A stretch of 64,000 bases of DNA, from the NCBI RefSeq assembly GCF_024600715.1, contig NZ_CP102332.1, positions 6,448,001 to 6,512,000 of the forward strand, written 5' to 3'. This document shows, piece after piece, positions 7,202-16,977 of this stretch (position 1 is the first letter of the stretch; each line of letters opens with the position of its first letter). The stretch comes from Streptomyces changanensis (lineage in GTDB: Bacteria; Actinomycetota; Actinomycetes; Streptomycetales; Streptomycetaceae). The translations under genes and the position numbers were made by a program. Under the pieces are notes generated by a model. That model did no database searches. It saw nothing but the letters and a program-made list of their open reading frames with translations, and had not been told where the DNA came from.

Positions 7202-8086
7202 GTGCCGGTGAGTCCGCTGTACGGCCGGACCGCCGTCGTCACCGGAGCGGCGCGCGGCCTCGGCGCCGCCATCGCCCGCCTCCTGTCCGAACGCGGTGCC
7301 CGGGTGGCGCTCCTGGGACGGGAGGAGGAGACCCTCGCCCGGGTACGGGCCCGGCTGCCGGGCGAGGCGTCCTGCTGGGAGGTCGACGTCACCGACGACG
7401 CCCGAATGGCGCGGGTCGCCGCGGAGGTCGCCGAGCGGTTCGGTCCCCCGTCGGTCGTCGTCGCGAACGCGGGCATCGCCGAGGGCGGCCCCTTCGCCGA
7501 GTCCGACCCGGCCGTCTGGCGGCGCGTCATCGAGGTGAACCTGGTCGGCAGCGCCGCCACCGCACGCGTCCACCTCCCCGCCCTGTACGAGACCCGCGGC
7601 TACTTCCTCCAGGTCGCCTCCCTCGCGTCCATCGGCGCCGCGCCCATGATGAGCGCCTACTGCGCCTCCAAGGCCGGCGTCGAGTCGTTCGCCCACGCGC
7701 TGCGGGCCGAGGTGGCGCACCGCCGCGTCGGCGTCGGCATCGCCTACATCAACTGGACCGACACCGACATGGTCCGTGACGTCGACGCGCACGCCGTCCT
7801 GCGCGAGCTGCGCGGCCACATGCCCCGCCCGGCCCGCAAGGTGTACCCCGTCGCCCATGTCGCCGGCCGGCTGGTCACCGCGATCGAACGCCGCCGCGCC
7901 GCCGTCTACGTGCCGTCCTGGCTGCGGGCCACCCAGCTCGTCCGCGCCGCCATGCCGCCCGTGGTCACGGCGCTGTCCCGCAGGGAACTGCCCCGCCTCG
8001 CCGCCCGGCAGCCCTTCGAGCCGACGGGCCTGCTCGGACCGGGCGGCCGGGCCGACAGCGAGCACCCCCGCCCCACCGGCGACTGA
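7202..8086 (+). CDS. SDR family NAD(P)-dependent oxidoreductase
   Basis: A 294-residue classical short-chain dehydrogenase: nucleotide motif TGAARGLG at residues 14-21, NAG motif in VVANAGIAEG, and the catalytic Ser and YCASK (Y-x3-K) in the segment running from QVASLAS to SKAGVE. It then has a C-terminal extension of about 100 residues with a basic amphipathic stretch, typical of SDRs that act on lipid or polyketide-like substrates. The GTG at 7202 follows GAGGGGCGG; the GTG at 7181, overlapping the small upstream ORF, is an alternative start. The substrate is unknown. The gene precedes crtE on the same strand by about 150 bases but has no known role in carotenoid synthesis. Confidence 0.9.
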   Translation: MPVSPLYGRTAVVTGAARGLGAAIARLLSERGARVALLGREEETLARVRARLPGEASCWEVDVTDDARMARVAAEVAERFGPPSVVVANAGIAEGGPFAESDPAVWRRVIEVNLVGSAATARVHLPALYETRGYFLQVASLASIGAAPMMSAYCASKAGVESFAHALRAEVAHRRVGVGIAYINWTDTDMVRDVDAHAVLRELRGHMPRPARKVYPVAHVAGRLVTAIERRRAAVYVPSWLRATQLVRAAMPPVVTALSRRELPRLAARQPFEPTGLLGPGGRADSEHPRPTGD

Positions 8087-8232
8087 CCGGCCGGGGGAAC
8101 CCGCCTGTCGGCCATCCCGGTGAGCCGTACCCCGGCACCGGACCGTACCGGGCAGGGATGAGCGCATCCGTTCCCGTGCCGCACACGGAAGGACGGGGTG
8201 TGCAGGCGACGTCAGAGCGAAGGGGGTTGCGC

Positions 8233-9516
8233 ATGCTCGGCATCCGGACGACCGCGCCCGGAGGCGACGGCCGGCCCGGCAGCGGCGGTGCGCGCGACGC
8301 GCCCCGCACGGCGCGCGACGCCACCGCAGCCGTCGAGGTGGTCCTCGCGGAGCACCTCCGCGGGCGGCTGCGCGAGGCGCGCGAGGTGGACCCCGTCTAC
8401 GCCCGGGACGTCGCGGGCCGTGTCGCCGCGTTCGTGCAGCGGGGCGGGAAGCGGCTGCGGACGGCGTTCCTGTGGTGTGGTTGGCGCGCCGCCGGGGGTA
8501 CCGGCGACCCGGAGGCCGTCCTGAGGACCGGCGCCGCCCTCGAACTGCTCCAGGCCTGCGCGCTCGTCCACGACGACGTGATGGACGGGTCGCCGATGCG
8601 CCGCGGCGCCCCGTCCGTCCAGGCCGAGTACGCCCGGCTGCACGACACGGGCCGCATGCGGGGCACCCCGGGGGCCTTCTCGACCGCGGCCGCCGTACTC
8701 GCCGGTGACCTGGCCCTGGCCTGGGCGGACGACCTGCTGGCCGAGACCGCGCTCGCCACCCCCCGCCCGCGGCGGCTGCACGCCGAGTGGCGGGCCATGC
8801 GCGGCGAGATGGTCGCGGGGCAGTACCGCGACATCCACGCCCAGGCGACCGGCGCGTCCGGTGTGGGGGAGGCGGTCGTCATCGCCGTGCTCAAGAGCGC
8901 CCTGTACACCGTCGAACGCCCCCTCGCCCTCGGTGGCACGCTGGCCGGCGCGGACGACACCGTCCTGGACGCGCTCCGCTCCGCCGGGCGGTGCGCCGGC
9001 CTCGCCTTCCAGCTCCGCGACGACCTCCTCGGCGCCTTCGGGGAGCCCGCGGTGACCGGCAAGCCCGCCGGCGAGGACCTGCGCGGCCGCAAGCTCACCT
9101 ACCTCCTCGCCGTGACCGCCTCGCTCGCCGCGGCCTCCGGGGACGAGGAGGCGGTCGCCGCTCTGCGGCCCCCGGCCGGCGACGTCACGGACGAGGAGGT
9201 CGCCCGGATACGCGCCGCCATGGAGCGCACCGGGGCCCGCGCCGCCGTGGAGGGGCGCATCGGCGAGCTCGCGGCGCTGAGCCTGCGCCACTTCGCCGCC
9301 TCCGGGGCCGACGCCGGCGCGCGCGACGACTTCGCCGCGTCGGTGGAGGCGGCGGTCGGCCCCGTACCGGCCGGGGACGACGCACGCGATGACGCACGCA
9401 CCGACCCACCGGGCGACCGAGGCACAAACCCACCGGGCGGCCGACGCACCGACCCACCGGGCGACCGACGGAACGACGCACCGAACGGCGCGACACCCAC
9501 GGAGGGGACCGCATGA
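8233..9516 (+). CDS. crtE: Geranylgeranyl diphosphate synthase (carotenoid)
   Basis: A 427-residue trans-prenyltransferase. GGKRLR is at 71-76, the first Asp-rich motif DDVMD at 114-118 and the second DDLLG at 263-267. It condenses IPP with allylic diphosphates to GGPP, the entry substrate for phytoene. The ATG at 8233 has AGGGGG six bases upstream; an ATG 75 bases earlier has no usable site. The last 45 residues are a tandem eight-residue repeat (TDPPGDRG, TNPPGGRR, TDPPGDRR) outside the fold. First gene of the crtEIBV operon; its stop overlaps crtI (ATGA). Likely transcribed with the LitS sigma factor in the light. Confidence 0.95.
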   Translation: MLGIRTTAPGGDGRPGSGGARDAPRTARDATAAVEVVLAEHLRGRLREAREVDPVYARDVAGRVAAFVQRGGKRLRTAFLWCGWRAAGGTGDPEAVLRTGAALELLQACALVHDDVMDGSPMRRGAPSVQAEYARLHDTGRMRGTPGAFSTAAAVLAGDLALAWADDLLAETALATPRPRRLHAEWRAMRGEMVAGQYRDIHAQATGASGVGEAVVIAVLKSALYTVERPLALGGTLAGADDTVLDALRSAGRCAGLAFQLRDDLLGAFGEPAVTGKPAGEDLRGRKLTYLLAVTASLAAASGDEEAVAALRPPAGDVTDEEVARIRAAMERTGARAAVEGRIGELAALSLRHFAASGADAGARDDFAASVEAAVGPVPAGDDARDDARTDPPGDRGTNPPGGRRTDPPGDRRNDAPNGATPTEGTA

Positions 9517-11249
9517 GGACCGTGCCCGGACCGACCGACCACGTCGTCGTGGTGGGCGCGGGGCTGTCCGGCCTCGCCGCCGCCCTGCACCTGCTCGGCG
9601 CGGGCCGGCGGGTGACCGTCGTCGAGCGGGACGCCGGACCGGGTGGCCGCGCGGGCCGGCAGGAGCTCGGCGGCTACCGCGTCGACACCGGACCCACCGT
9701 GCTGACCATGCCCGATCTGGCCGACGAGGCGTTCGCCGCCGTCGGCGACAGCCTGTACCGGCGCGTCGAGCTGCTGCCTCTGCACCCCGCCTACCGGGCG
9801 CGCTTCGCCGACGGTTCCGCGCTGGACGTCCACACCGGTGCCGACGCCATGGAGGCGGAGGTGCGGCGCTTCGCGGGGCCCGCCGAGGCCGACGGCTACC
9901 GCAGGCTCAGGACCTGGCTGGAGCGCCTGTACCGGGTGCAGATGCGCCGCTTCATCGACGCGAACTTCGACTCGCCCTTCCAGCTGCTCCACCCCGACCT
10001 GGCCCGGCTGGCGGCGCTGGGCGGTTTCGGGCGGCTGGCCCCGCGCATCGGCTCCTTCCTCTCCGACGAGCGCCTGCGCCGGGTCTTCTCCTTCCAGGCC
10101 CTCTACGCGGGCGTGGCCCCCGCCCGCGCCCTCGCCGCGTACGCCGTCATCGCCTACATGGACACCGTCGCCGGCGTGTACTTCCCCCGCGGCGGCATGC
10201 ACGCCCTGCCGCGGGCGATGGCCGACGCCGCCGCCGACGCGGGCGCCCGCTTCCACTGGTCGGCCGAGGTGACCCGGCTGGAACGCTCGGCGGGGCGCGC
10301 GAGGGCCGTCCACCTGTCGACCGGGGAACGCATCGCCTGCGACGCCGTGGTCCTCACCCCCGACCTGCCCGTCGCCCACCGCCTCCTCGGGCGGGCGCCC
10401 CGGCGGCCGGTACGGCTGCGGCACTCGCCCTCCGCGGTGATCCTCCACGCGGGCACCGACCGCACCTGGCCCGATCTGGCGCACCACACCCTCTCCTTCG
10501 GCGCCGCCTGGGAGGGCACCTTCGACGAGCTGACGCGCCGCGGCACGCTCATGAGCGACCCGTCGCTGCTGATCACCCGGCCCACGACGCACGACCCGTC
10601 CCTCGCCCCCGAAGGGCGCCACCTGCACTACGTCCTCGCCCCCTGCCCCAACACCACCACGGGCCCCGCCGCCGCGTCCTGGCACGACCTGGGGCCGCGT
10701 TACCGCGACAGCCTCGTGGCCGAGCTGGAGAAGCGGGGGCTGGACGGGTTCGCCGCGTCCGTCGAACGGGAACTGCTGGTCACGCCGCTGGACTGGACCG
10801 CGCAGGGCCATGCGGCGGGCACGCCGTTCTCCGTGTCCCACACCTTCGCGCAGACCGGCCCGTTCCGGCCGCGCAACCTCGTGCGCGACTGGGACAACGT
10901 CGTCCTCGCGGGGTGCGGCACCACCCCGGGCGTGGGCGTCCCCACCGTGCTCGTCAGCGGCAAGCTCGCCGCCGCACGTGTCACCGGAGAACCCGCCCGC
11001 ACCCGGGCCGGAGCACGCACCGGAGCACGCACCGGAGCCGGAACCGGAGCACGCGCCGGCGCCGGAGTCACCGCCGTGGGCCGTACCCGCACCGGCACGA
11101 GGAGCGGTACGAGCACAGGAACAGGAACAGGAACAGGAACAGGGACCGGGGTCGCCGCGCCCGGCTCGCGGCGTCCCCCCGCCCCCGCCGCACCCCGCGC
11201 GCGCACCGACGCCCCCTCCCCGAAAGGCAGCGCCGATGACCCGTCGTGA
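9513..11249 (+). CDS. crtI: Phytoene desaturase
   Basis: A 578-residue FAD enzyme that desaturates phytoene to lycopene. The dinucleotide motif [11 protein letters not shown] is at 13-23, [11 protein letters not shown] follows, and the C-terminal CrtI signature is [20 protein letters not shown] at about 468-487. The family usually ends near 500; here about 80 extra residues follow, rich in Arg, Thr, Gly and Ala with (TG)n runs, encoded by short tandem repeats (near 11090-11145). They look like a disordered expansion. The start overlaps the crtE stop by ATGA, and the end overlaps crtB by 14 bases, so translation is coupled. Confidence 0.95.
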   Translation: MRTVPGPTDHVVVVGAGLSGLAAALHLLGAGRRVTVVERDAGPGGRAGRQELGGYRVDTGPTVLTMPDLADEAFAAVGDSLYRRVELLPLHPAYRARFADGSALDVHTGADAMEAEVRRFAGPAEADGYRRLRTWLERLYRVQMRRFIDANFDSPFQLLHPDLARLAALGGFGRLAPRIGSFLSDERLRRVFSFQALYAGVAPARALAAYAVIAYMDTVAGVYFPRGGMHALPRAMADAAADAGARFHWSAEVTRLERSAGRARAVHLSTGERIACDAVVLTPDLPVAHRLLGRAPRRPVRLRHSPSAVILHAGTDRTWPDLAHHTLSFGAAWEGTFDELTRRGTLMSDPSLLITRPTTHDPSLAPEGRHLHYVLAPCPNTTTGPAAASWHDLGPRYRDSLVAELEKRGLDGFAASVERELLVTPLDWTAQGHAAGTPFSVSHTFAQTGPFRPRNLVRDWDNVVLAGCGTTPGVGVPTVLVSGKLAAARVTGEPARTRAGARTGARTGAGTGARAGAGVTAVGRTRTGTRSGTSTGTGTGTGTGTGVAAPGSRRPPAPAAPRARTDAPSPKGSADDPS

Positions 11250-12234
11250 ACTGGACGCCGCCGGGATCACCGACCCCGCTCTGCGCGCGGCGTACGCACG
11301 GTGCCGGCGACTCAACGCCCACCACGGCAGGACCTACTTCCTCGCCACCCGGCTGCTCCCCCTCGAACGCCGCTCCGCCGTCCACGCGCTGTACGGCTTC
11401 GCTCGGTGGGCCGACGACATCGTCGACGACCTCGACCGCGGACGCACCCCGCACGAACGCGACCGGCTGCTGCGCGACCTGGAGGACGACCTCGCGCACG
11501 GGCTGCGCGGCGGGGCCGGGGACGAGCCGGTGGTCCGCGCCGTGGCGGACACCGCCGACCGGTACGGCATCGACCACCGGCTGTTCGCCGACTTCATGGC
11601 GTCCATGCGCAGCGACCTCAGCGTCACGGACTACCCCACCTACGCCGACCTGCGGTCGTACATGCACGGGTCGGCGGCGGTGATCGGGCTGCAGATGCTG
11701 CCCGTGCTCGGCACCGTCGTCCCCCGCGAGGAGGCGGCGCCGCACGCCGCGGCCCTCGGCGTGGCGTTCCAGCTCACCAACTTCCTCCGCGACGTGGGGG
11801 AGGACCTGGACCGCGACCGCGTCTACCTGCCGGCGGACCTGCTCGCCGCCCACGGCGTCGACCGGCCGCTGCTGGAGTGGAGCCGCCGCACCGGGCGCCG
11901 CGACCGCCGCATCCGCGCCGCGCTCACCGCCGCCGAGGCGCTGACCCGGTCCGTGTACCGCGAGGCGGAGCCCGGCATCGCCATGCTCGACCCGCGGGTG
12001 CGCCCCTGCATCCGCGCGGCCCGCACGCTGTACGGCGGCATCCTCGACGCCATCGCCGAGGACGGCTACGCGGTGCTGCACCGCCGTTCGGTGGTGCCGC
12101 GCCGGCGCCGGGCGGCCGCCGCGGCCACCGGACTGGCGCACATCGTCGGCGCCCGGGTACGCGCCCGGGTGGCGCCGCGCCCCGCGGCACCGGCGTACGG
12201 AGGACGGACGGAACGGGAGCGGTGCGGCCGATGA
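11236..12234 (+). CDS. crtB: Phytoene synthase
   Basis: A 332-residue head-to-head prenyl synthase joining two GGPP into phytoene. The two substrate-Mg motifs are D60-D-I-V-D64 and D186-V-G-E-D190 within [13 protein letters not shown] and [17 protein letters not shown]. There is a basic C-terminal tail of about 40 residues. The ATG lies inside the end of crtI, and the stop overlaps crtV (ATGA). Confidence 0.95.
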   Translation: MTRRELDAAGITDPALRAAYARCRRLNAHHGRTYFLATRLLPLERRSAVHALYGFARWADDIVDDLDRGRTPHERDRLLRDLEDDLAHGLRGGAGDEPVVRAVADTADRYGIDHRLFADFMASMRSDLSVTDYPTYADLRSYMHGSAAVIGLQMLPVLGTVVPREEAAPHAAALGVAFQLTNFLRDVGEDLDRDRVYLPADLLAAHGVDRPLLEWSRRTGRRDRRIRAALTAAEALTRSVYREAEPGIAMLDPRVRPCIRAARTLYGGILDAIAEDGYAVLHRRSVVPRRRRAAAAATGLAHIVGARVRARVAPRPAAPAYGGRTERERCGR

Positions 12235-13235
12235 GCGAAGGCAGGGACGGGACGCGCTGGACGTCACCGCTGCGGATCCGCCGGGGACCGGGCTGGGAGG
12301 AGCAGCGGCCCACGTGGCGGGAGGCGAAGCCCGCGCTCATCGCCGACGCGCTGAAACGCGCCTCGGCGCGGCCCTCGGGCAACTGGTTCGTCGTCGGCGC
12401 CTCACGGGACGTCAACCCCGGCCGCCCCTACGGCAGGACCGTCGCCGGTGTCGAGGTCGTCCTGTGGCGGTCCCGCTCCGGGGAGCTGCGGGCCGGGCCG
12501 GGCGCCTGCCCGCACCTCGGCGCCCCGCTGCGGGACAGCCGCGTCGTGTGCGGGACGCTCGTGTGCCACTGGCACGGACTCGCCCTGGACGGTGGGCCGT
12601 CCGGCGGGTGGGAGCCGTACCCGGTCCACGACGACGGGGTGCTGGTGTGGGTCCGGCTGGACCGGGCGGGCGGCGAGGAGCCGCTGGAGCGTCCCGTCGT
12701 CCCGGTGCGTCCGGCGCCCGGCGTCGGCGTGGACGCGGTGTTCACCGCCGTCGGACGGTGCGAGCCGGAGGACGTGGTCGCCAACCGGCTCGACCCGTGG
12801 CACGGCTCCTGGTTCCACCCGTACTCGTTCGTCGACCTGCGCGTGGTGGACACCCCGCGGGGCGAGGGGGAGGACGCCTTCGCCGTCGACGTGTCGTTCC
12901 GCGTCGCCGGCCGGCTGGTCGTGCCGGTGCGGGCGGAGTTCACCGCGCCCGAACCCCGCACCGTCGTCATGCACATCACCGAGGGCGAGGGCGCGACGTC
13001 CGTGGTGGAGACACACGCCACGCCGCTCACCCCCGAGGGGTCGGCGGTTCCGCGGACCGCCGTCGTCGAGGCGGTCGTCGCCGCCTCCGACCGCCGCGGT
13101 TTCGCGCTGGCCCGCGCCACCGCCCCGCTGCTGCGGCCCCTGGTGCGCCGGGCCGCCGGCCGCCTGTGGCGCGACGACCTGGCCTACGCGGAACGCCGCT
13201 GGACCCTCCGCAGCACGGGCCGCTTCCCGGGATGA
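12231..13235 (+). CDS. crtV: Rieske [2Fe-2S] protein of the carotenoid operon (crtV position)
   Basis: A 334-residue protein. The Rieske cluster ligands are C93, H95, C112 and H115 (CPHLG and CHWHGL). After it comes a domain of about 200 residues with conserved [13 protein letters not shown], as in DUF5914-type proteins that accompany isorenieratene genes. Position and coupling (ATGA with crtB) correspond to crtV of the streptomycete crtEIBV operon. Its exact reaction is not settled; an electron-transfer or oxygenase role in ring aromatisation is my inference. It is followed by a 190-base gap and then the converging crtU. Confidence 0.82.
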   Translation: MSEGRDGTRWTSPLRIRRGPGWEEQRPTWREAKPALIADALKRASARPSGNWFVVGASRDVNPGRPYGRTVAGVEVVLWRSRSGELRAGPGACPHLGAPLRDSRVVCGTLVCHWHGLALDGGPSGGWEPYPVHDDGVLVWVRLDRAGGEEPLERPVVPVRPAPGVGVDAVFTAVGRCEPEDVVANRLDPWHGSWFHPYSFVDLRVVDTPRGEGEDAFAVDVSFRVAGRLVVPVRAEFTAPEPRTVVMHITEGEGATSVVETHATPLTPEGSAVPRTAVVEAVVAASDRRGFALARATAPLLRPLVRRAAGRLWRDDLAYAERRWTLRSTGRFPG

Positions 13236-13424
13236 GCACGAGCCCGCCGGGTGGCGGGCGGCTCCGGGGGAGGGCGGAGCGCTCCCAGGGAGGGGCCGCT
13301 CCCGGGGGCCCGGCCCGGGTGAGCGCCGGTGCCTCCCGGGGTCAGCGAGCGCCGCTTCGCCGGGACGGGGCGGGACCGCGCCCCGGACGCGCGCGGCCCC
13401 CCGGCCGGCAGCGGGTGGGTGAGG

Positions 13425-14987
13425 TCAGGAGCGTCCTGCCAGGGCGGCCAGGGCGCGCAGCACTGTGGACCGTCCCGCGCGCGGGACGGTCCACAGCACC
13501 TGGCCCCGCACCCCCCAGTCGGCGAGCAGCGCGTTGGCCGCGAGGAAGCCCGTGGTCGCGGCCCGCTCCATCAGGGCGACCGGCAGGGCGCAGCGGACCG
13601 CGTCACCGGCCGTCACCAGGCCCGGCCGGCCCGCGCGGACCTCCGGGCGGCGGTGGTAGGTACCGACGGGGAACATCGGGCAGTCCGCCCGCCACTCGTG
13701 CCGGGCGTCGACGACCCGCGCGTCCCGCGTCTCCGGGTAGACCTCGTGCAGCCGGGCCACGAGCCGGTCCTGCACCTCCTTCGGCTCCTCCGCCGGGTCG
13801 ACGGCGTAGGCGTGCAGCTCCACCACCGACCCGCCGGTGCGCGCCGCCCAGCGCGCGGCCTCGCCCTCCCAGCGGTCCAGGACGCTGACGTTGTCCAGGC
13901 CGCCGTAGCCGCTCGTCCCGAGGAAGCCCGGCCTGTCCCGGCGCACCGGCCGGTCGAGCCACAGCCGCGACACCAGGAACGGCGGCGCGTCGCGCAGCGC
14001 GGCGACGTCGTCCCGCCACGCGTTCCCGCCGAGGCCGGGCGAGGCGGCCACGAGCCGCCGCAGCCCGCCGCCGTCCAGGGCGAGGACCACCGCCTCGTGG
14101 CGGTCGGCCGCCCCCGCGCCCTCCACGACGAACCCGCCGCCGTCGACGGCGCGGACGGCGTGCACCGGCGCGCCGGTGCGCACCTCGGCGCCGAGTCCCT
14201 CCAGGTACCGGCCCAGGGGTTCCCACAGCGCCTGCGGGTACGGCTCGTCGGGCACGTCGAACAGCAGGCCCTCGGAGGAGCCGAGGAAGTAAATGTGGAA
14301 CATCACCATCAGCTCGGCGGCCGACAGCTCCCTCGGGTCGGCGAAGAAGCTGCGGGAGAACACCTCGAACGCCAGGTGGCGGGCCGCCTCGGGGAAGCGG
14401 ATCCGCCGCAGCAGCTCCGTCGCCCGCACGCCGTCGAACCGCTCGTACACCTCGGGCACCCGCACGTCGAACAGCGGGAGCGCCGCCCGGGCGTCCAGGG
14501 CGGTGAGATCCCGCGCGCCGAAGGTCGGGCTGAGGGCGGCGAAGCCGATCGCGCTCCACGGCGGGGTGCGCGGCACCCGCGCGAAACCGTCCGTCACGCC
14601 CCGGGCGTGGCGCAGCGGGTAGTCCGGCAGTCCGACCAGCCGGGACAGCCCCGGATCGGTCCGCCGCAACAGTCCGCGCAGGTTGTAGTACTGGCGGAAG
14701 AAGGCGTGGAAGCCGCGGCTCATCGTCACCTCGGAGCCGTCCGCCAGCCGGGTGCGCCATCCCCGGACCCGCCCGCCGAGGGTGTCCTCCCGCTCGTACA
14801 GCGTGACGCGGACACCGCGTTCGGCGAGGGCCGTCGCCGCGGCGAGGCCCGCGATGCCGCCGCCGACGACGGCGGCGCGCGGCCCACCACCGGCGCAGCG
14901 CTCCCGCGCGGGGGCGGGCAGGATCACCTCCGCCCTGCGGTCCCGGCCCCTGCGGGCGGCGGGGGCGCGCCCCGCGGCCGCGCTCAT
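13425..14987 (-). CDS. crtU: Carotenoid desaturase/methyltransferase forming aromatic phi-ends
   Basis: A 520-residue FAD-dependent enzyme with VVGGGIAGLAA at 40-50 and YEREDTLGGRV. The long substrate domain includes MSRGFHAFFRQYYNL, a hallmark of CrtU, and C-terminal GDAVRCALPVALMERAATTG. It converts beta-rings to the aromatic phi-rings of isorenieratene. The ATG at 14987 overlaps the crtT stop (ATGA). The last 25 codons contain a 34-bp perfect palindrome (13463-13496), described separately. Confidence 0.92.
   Translation of the reverse strand: MSAAAGRAPAARRGRDRRAEVILPAPARERCAGGGPRAAVVGGGIAGLAAATALAERGVRVTLYEREDTLGGRVRGWRTRLADGSEVTMSRGFHAFFRQYYNLRGLLRRTDPGLSRLVGLPDYPLRHARGVTDGFARVPRTPPWSAIGFAALSPTFGARDLTALDARAALPLFDVRVPEVYERFDGVRATELLRRIRFPEAARHLAFEVFSRSFFADPRELSAAELMVMFHIYFLGSSEGLLFDVPDEPYPQALWEPLGRYLEGLGAEVRTGAPVHAVRAVDGGGFVVEGAGAADRHEAVVLALDGGGLRRLVAASPGLGGNAWRDDVAALRDAPPFLVSRLWLDRPVRRDRPGFLGTSGYGGLDNVSVLDRWEGEAARWAARTGGSVVELHAYAVDPAEEPKEVQDRLVARLHEVYPETRDARVVDARHEWRADCPMFPVGTYHRRPEVRAGRPGLVTAGDAVRCALPVALMERAATTGFLAANALLADWGVRGQVLWTVPRAGRSTVLRALAALAGRS
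13463..13496. terminator. 34-bp perfect palindrome inside the 3' end of crtU
   Basis: The arms are 17 bp with no loop spacer, so the same ten or so residues (LWTVPRAGRST) are encoded on both strands. It lies between the converging crtV and crtU transcripts and could act as a shared terminator placed within the crtU coding end, or as a protein-binding palindrome. Confidence 0.5.
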
Positions 14988-15715
14988 CGGGCGGCCGCCG
15001 CGCCGGGCCGGCCCCCGCCGGCGAGGAACGTGTGGACCACCCCGGTCTGCCAGCCGGCGACCGGGAGCGTGCGCACGCCGCCGAAGCCGGCGCGGGCCAG
15101 GCGGGCCGCGAAGGCCGGGGCGGTGTCGAAGTCGAGCACGCTGCGCCACAGGTGGCGGTAGAGCGCCCGGTCGCCGGTGACGGTGCCCGCGGGGATGATC
15201 ACCCCCCGGCAGACCGCGTTCCACAGCGCCCGGTGCACGGGGGAGCCGCTGAGGCTGTACTCGTGCACCGCCAGGCGCCCGCCGGGGCGCAGCAGGGCGC
15301 GCACGGAGGTCAGGACCGCGTCGGGGTCGGACACGTTGCGGAACAGGTAGGCGGCGAACACCGCGTCGTACGGCTCCTCACGGGCGGTCGCCGCCACCTC
15401 CTCGGCGGTCAGGCGCAGGAACCGCACGGTGTCCGGCCACGACTTGGCGAGCGCCCGGCCCAGCATGCCCGCCGACGCGTCGACAGCCGTGATCCGCGCG
15501 CGGGGCGCCGTGGCGAGCAGGGCGCGCGTCGAGGAGCCGGTACCGCAGCCGAGGTCCAGGACCCGCAGCCCGGCGCCCCCGTCGGGCAGGCCCAGGCGCC
15601 GCGCGGAACGGCGCAGGTCGGCGTGGTAGCCGGGGTTGGCGGCCGTCAGACGGTCGTACCTGGGGGCGGCGTGGTCGAAGGCGGTGGCGAGGTCGTGGTC
15701 CCGTAGGAGCGTCAT
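14984..15715 (-). CDS. crtT: SAM-dependent methyltransferase of the carotenoid operon
   Basis: A 243-residue class I methyltransferase: motif I VLDLGCGTG at 52-60, ITAVDASAGML, and AYLFRNVSDPDAVL resembling the UbiE/COQ5 group. Position between crtY and crtU, with ATGA overlaps on both sides, is that of crtT in the streptomycete crtYTU operon. Its precise role in isorenieratene synthesis is unclear in the literature I recall. Confidence 0.9.
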   Translation of the reverse strand: MTLLRDHDLATAFDHAAPRYDRLTAANPGYHADLRRSARRLGLPDGGAGLRVLDLGCGTGSSTRALLATAPRARITAVDASAGMLGRALAKSWPDTVRFLRLTAEEVAATAREEPYDAVFAAYLFRNVSDPDAVLTSVRALLRPGGRLAVHEYSLSGSPVHRALWNAVCRGVIIPAGTVTGDRALYRHLWRSVLDFDTAPAFAARLARAGFGGVRTLPVAGWQTGVVHTFLAGGGRPGAAAAR

Positions 15716-16977
15716 AGGGGCTTCTCTCCGGATGGCGGTCGGACGGCGGTGCGGCGGGGTGGGAAGGGCACGTCGGGGGCGGCGCGCCGGGGGAGGAAGG
15801 GCAGTTCGGCGGCGGTGCGGAGCATGGGCCCGATCGGGGTGCGCAGCCCGATGCCGAACTCCTCCCGGGGCGAGGTGGCGCCGTCGAGGAAGCGCAACAG
15901 GCGCTCGGCCGGCACGCCGCGGAAGAGCCCGGTGAAGAAGTCCGGCCCGTCGACGCGGCCGGCGTCCAGCGCCCGCAGCAGCACGGCGTCCATGGCGAGG
16001 GCACGGCGCCCGTGGGGGCGCGGCACGGGGTCGCGCCCCTCGGCCAGCGCCCGCGCCACGGCCCGGCTCTGCCGCTGCACCGTGGCGAAGGTGTAACCGG
16101 TCGCGGGGCGCGTGGCGCCCCCGGCGGTGCCGATGCGGAAGACGGAGGCCCCGGCGCGGCGGGGGAAGTGCCCGTCGGTCATGGGGATGACGCCCTGTTC
16201 GGCCGTCTCCACGCGCAGCGCGCCCAACCCCAGCACCTCGCGGGTGTAGTGCCCCAGGGCGGCCTCGTAGGCGGCGGTGCCGAGCGGGGCGCGGGAGAAC
16301 TCCGTGTACTCGACGAGGGCGCGGTCCGGGGCGAGGGGGAGGACGTACCCGAACGCCAGGCCGTGGCGCGGCTGCGGCACGCGGAAGTCCATGAGGTCGG
16401 CGACGTCCGGGTCGAAGCGCGGGGCGGCGGTGCGCACGAACCAGCCGCGGAAGTGCTGGAGCAGCGTCGTACGGGCGGGCGGCAGCCGCCGGGGCGGCCG
16501 GGAGTCGAAGGCGTACCGGCCCCGCAGGGTGAGCTCCCGCCCGTCGGGTGCCGTGCACCGGACCTCCGCCCCGCCCGGCACGTCCCGCACCGTGTGGGCG
16601 GTCGCGCGGACGACGCGGGCCCCCGGGTGGTGTGCGAGGCGGGCGTGGACCAGTGTCTCGAAGGCTGTGGAGCGCACCATGCGGTAACGCAGCGGCGCCG
16701 GGTCGGCGGTCAGGGCGCCGCCGTCCCGGCCGTGGATCCGCAGGAGGGGCCAGGAGGCGAGTACCGCCTCCTCGAACGCGCCCGGCCCCTCGTCCCAGTA
16801 GCACCAGGTGCGTTCGGCGGGGCGCAGCGGGCCGTCGGGCGGCTCGACCACCGTCACGGGGGTACGGCCCGTCTTCGTCAGCCAGTGCGCGAGGCTCAGC
16901 CCCGCGGCGCCGCCCCCCACGATGACGACCCCCTCGGGCTTCGCCGGAGAGCCGTGCGCGCCGCGCAGGCCGCTCAC
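15712..16977 (-). CDS. crtY: Lycopene beta-cyclase
   Basis: A 421-residue FAD-fold cyclase converting lycopene ends to beta-rings. The dinucleotide motif VIVGGGAAGLSLA is at 18-30, followed by ERTWCYWD, a characteristic segment of CrtY/CrtL cyclases. LVEYTEFSRAP and GGATRPATGYTFATVQ in the C-terminal half also fit. The GTG at 16977 was chosen because homology begins immediately after it; it overlaps the stop of a small upstream frame (GTGA). Confidence 0.93.
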   Translation of the reverse strand: MSGLRGAHGSPAKPEGVVIVGGGAAGLSLAHWLTKTGRTPVTVVEPPDGPLRPAERTWCYWDEGPGAFEEAVLASWPLLRIHGRDGGALTADPAPLRYRMVRSTAFETLVHARLAHHPGARVVRATAHTVRDVPGGAEVRCTAPDGRELTLRGRYAFDSRPPRRLPPARTTLLQHFRGWFVRTAAPRFDPDVADLMDFRVPQPRHGLAFGYVLPLAPDRALVEYTEFSRAPLGTAAYEAALGHYTREVLGLGALRVETAEQGVIPMTDGHFPRRAGASVFRIGTAGGATRPATGYTFATVQRQSRAVARALAEGRDPVPRPHGRRALAMDAVLLRALDAGRVDGPDFFTGLFRGVPAERLLRFLDGATSPREEFGIGLRTPIGPMLRTAAELPFLPRRAAPDVPFPPRRTAVRPPSGEKPL

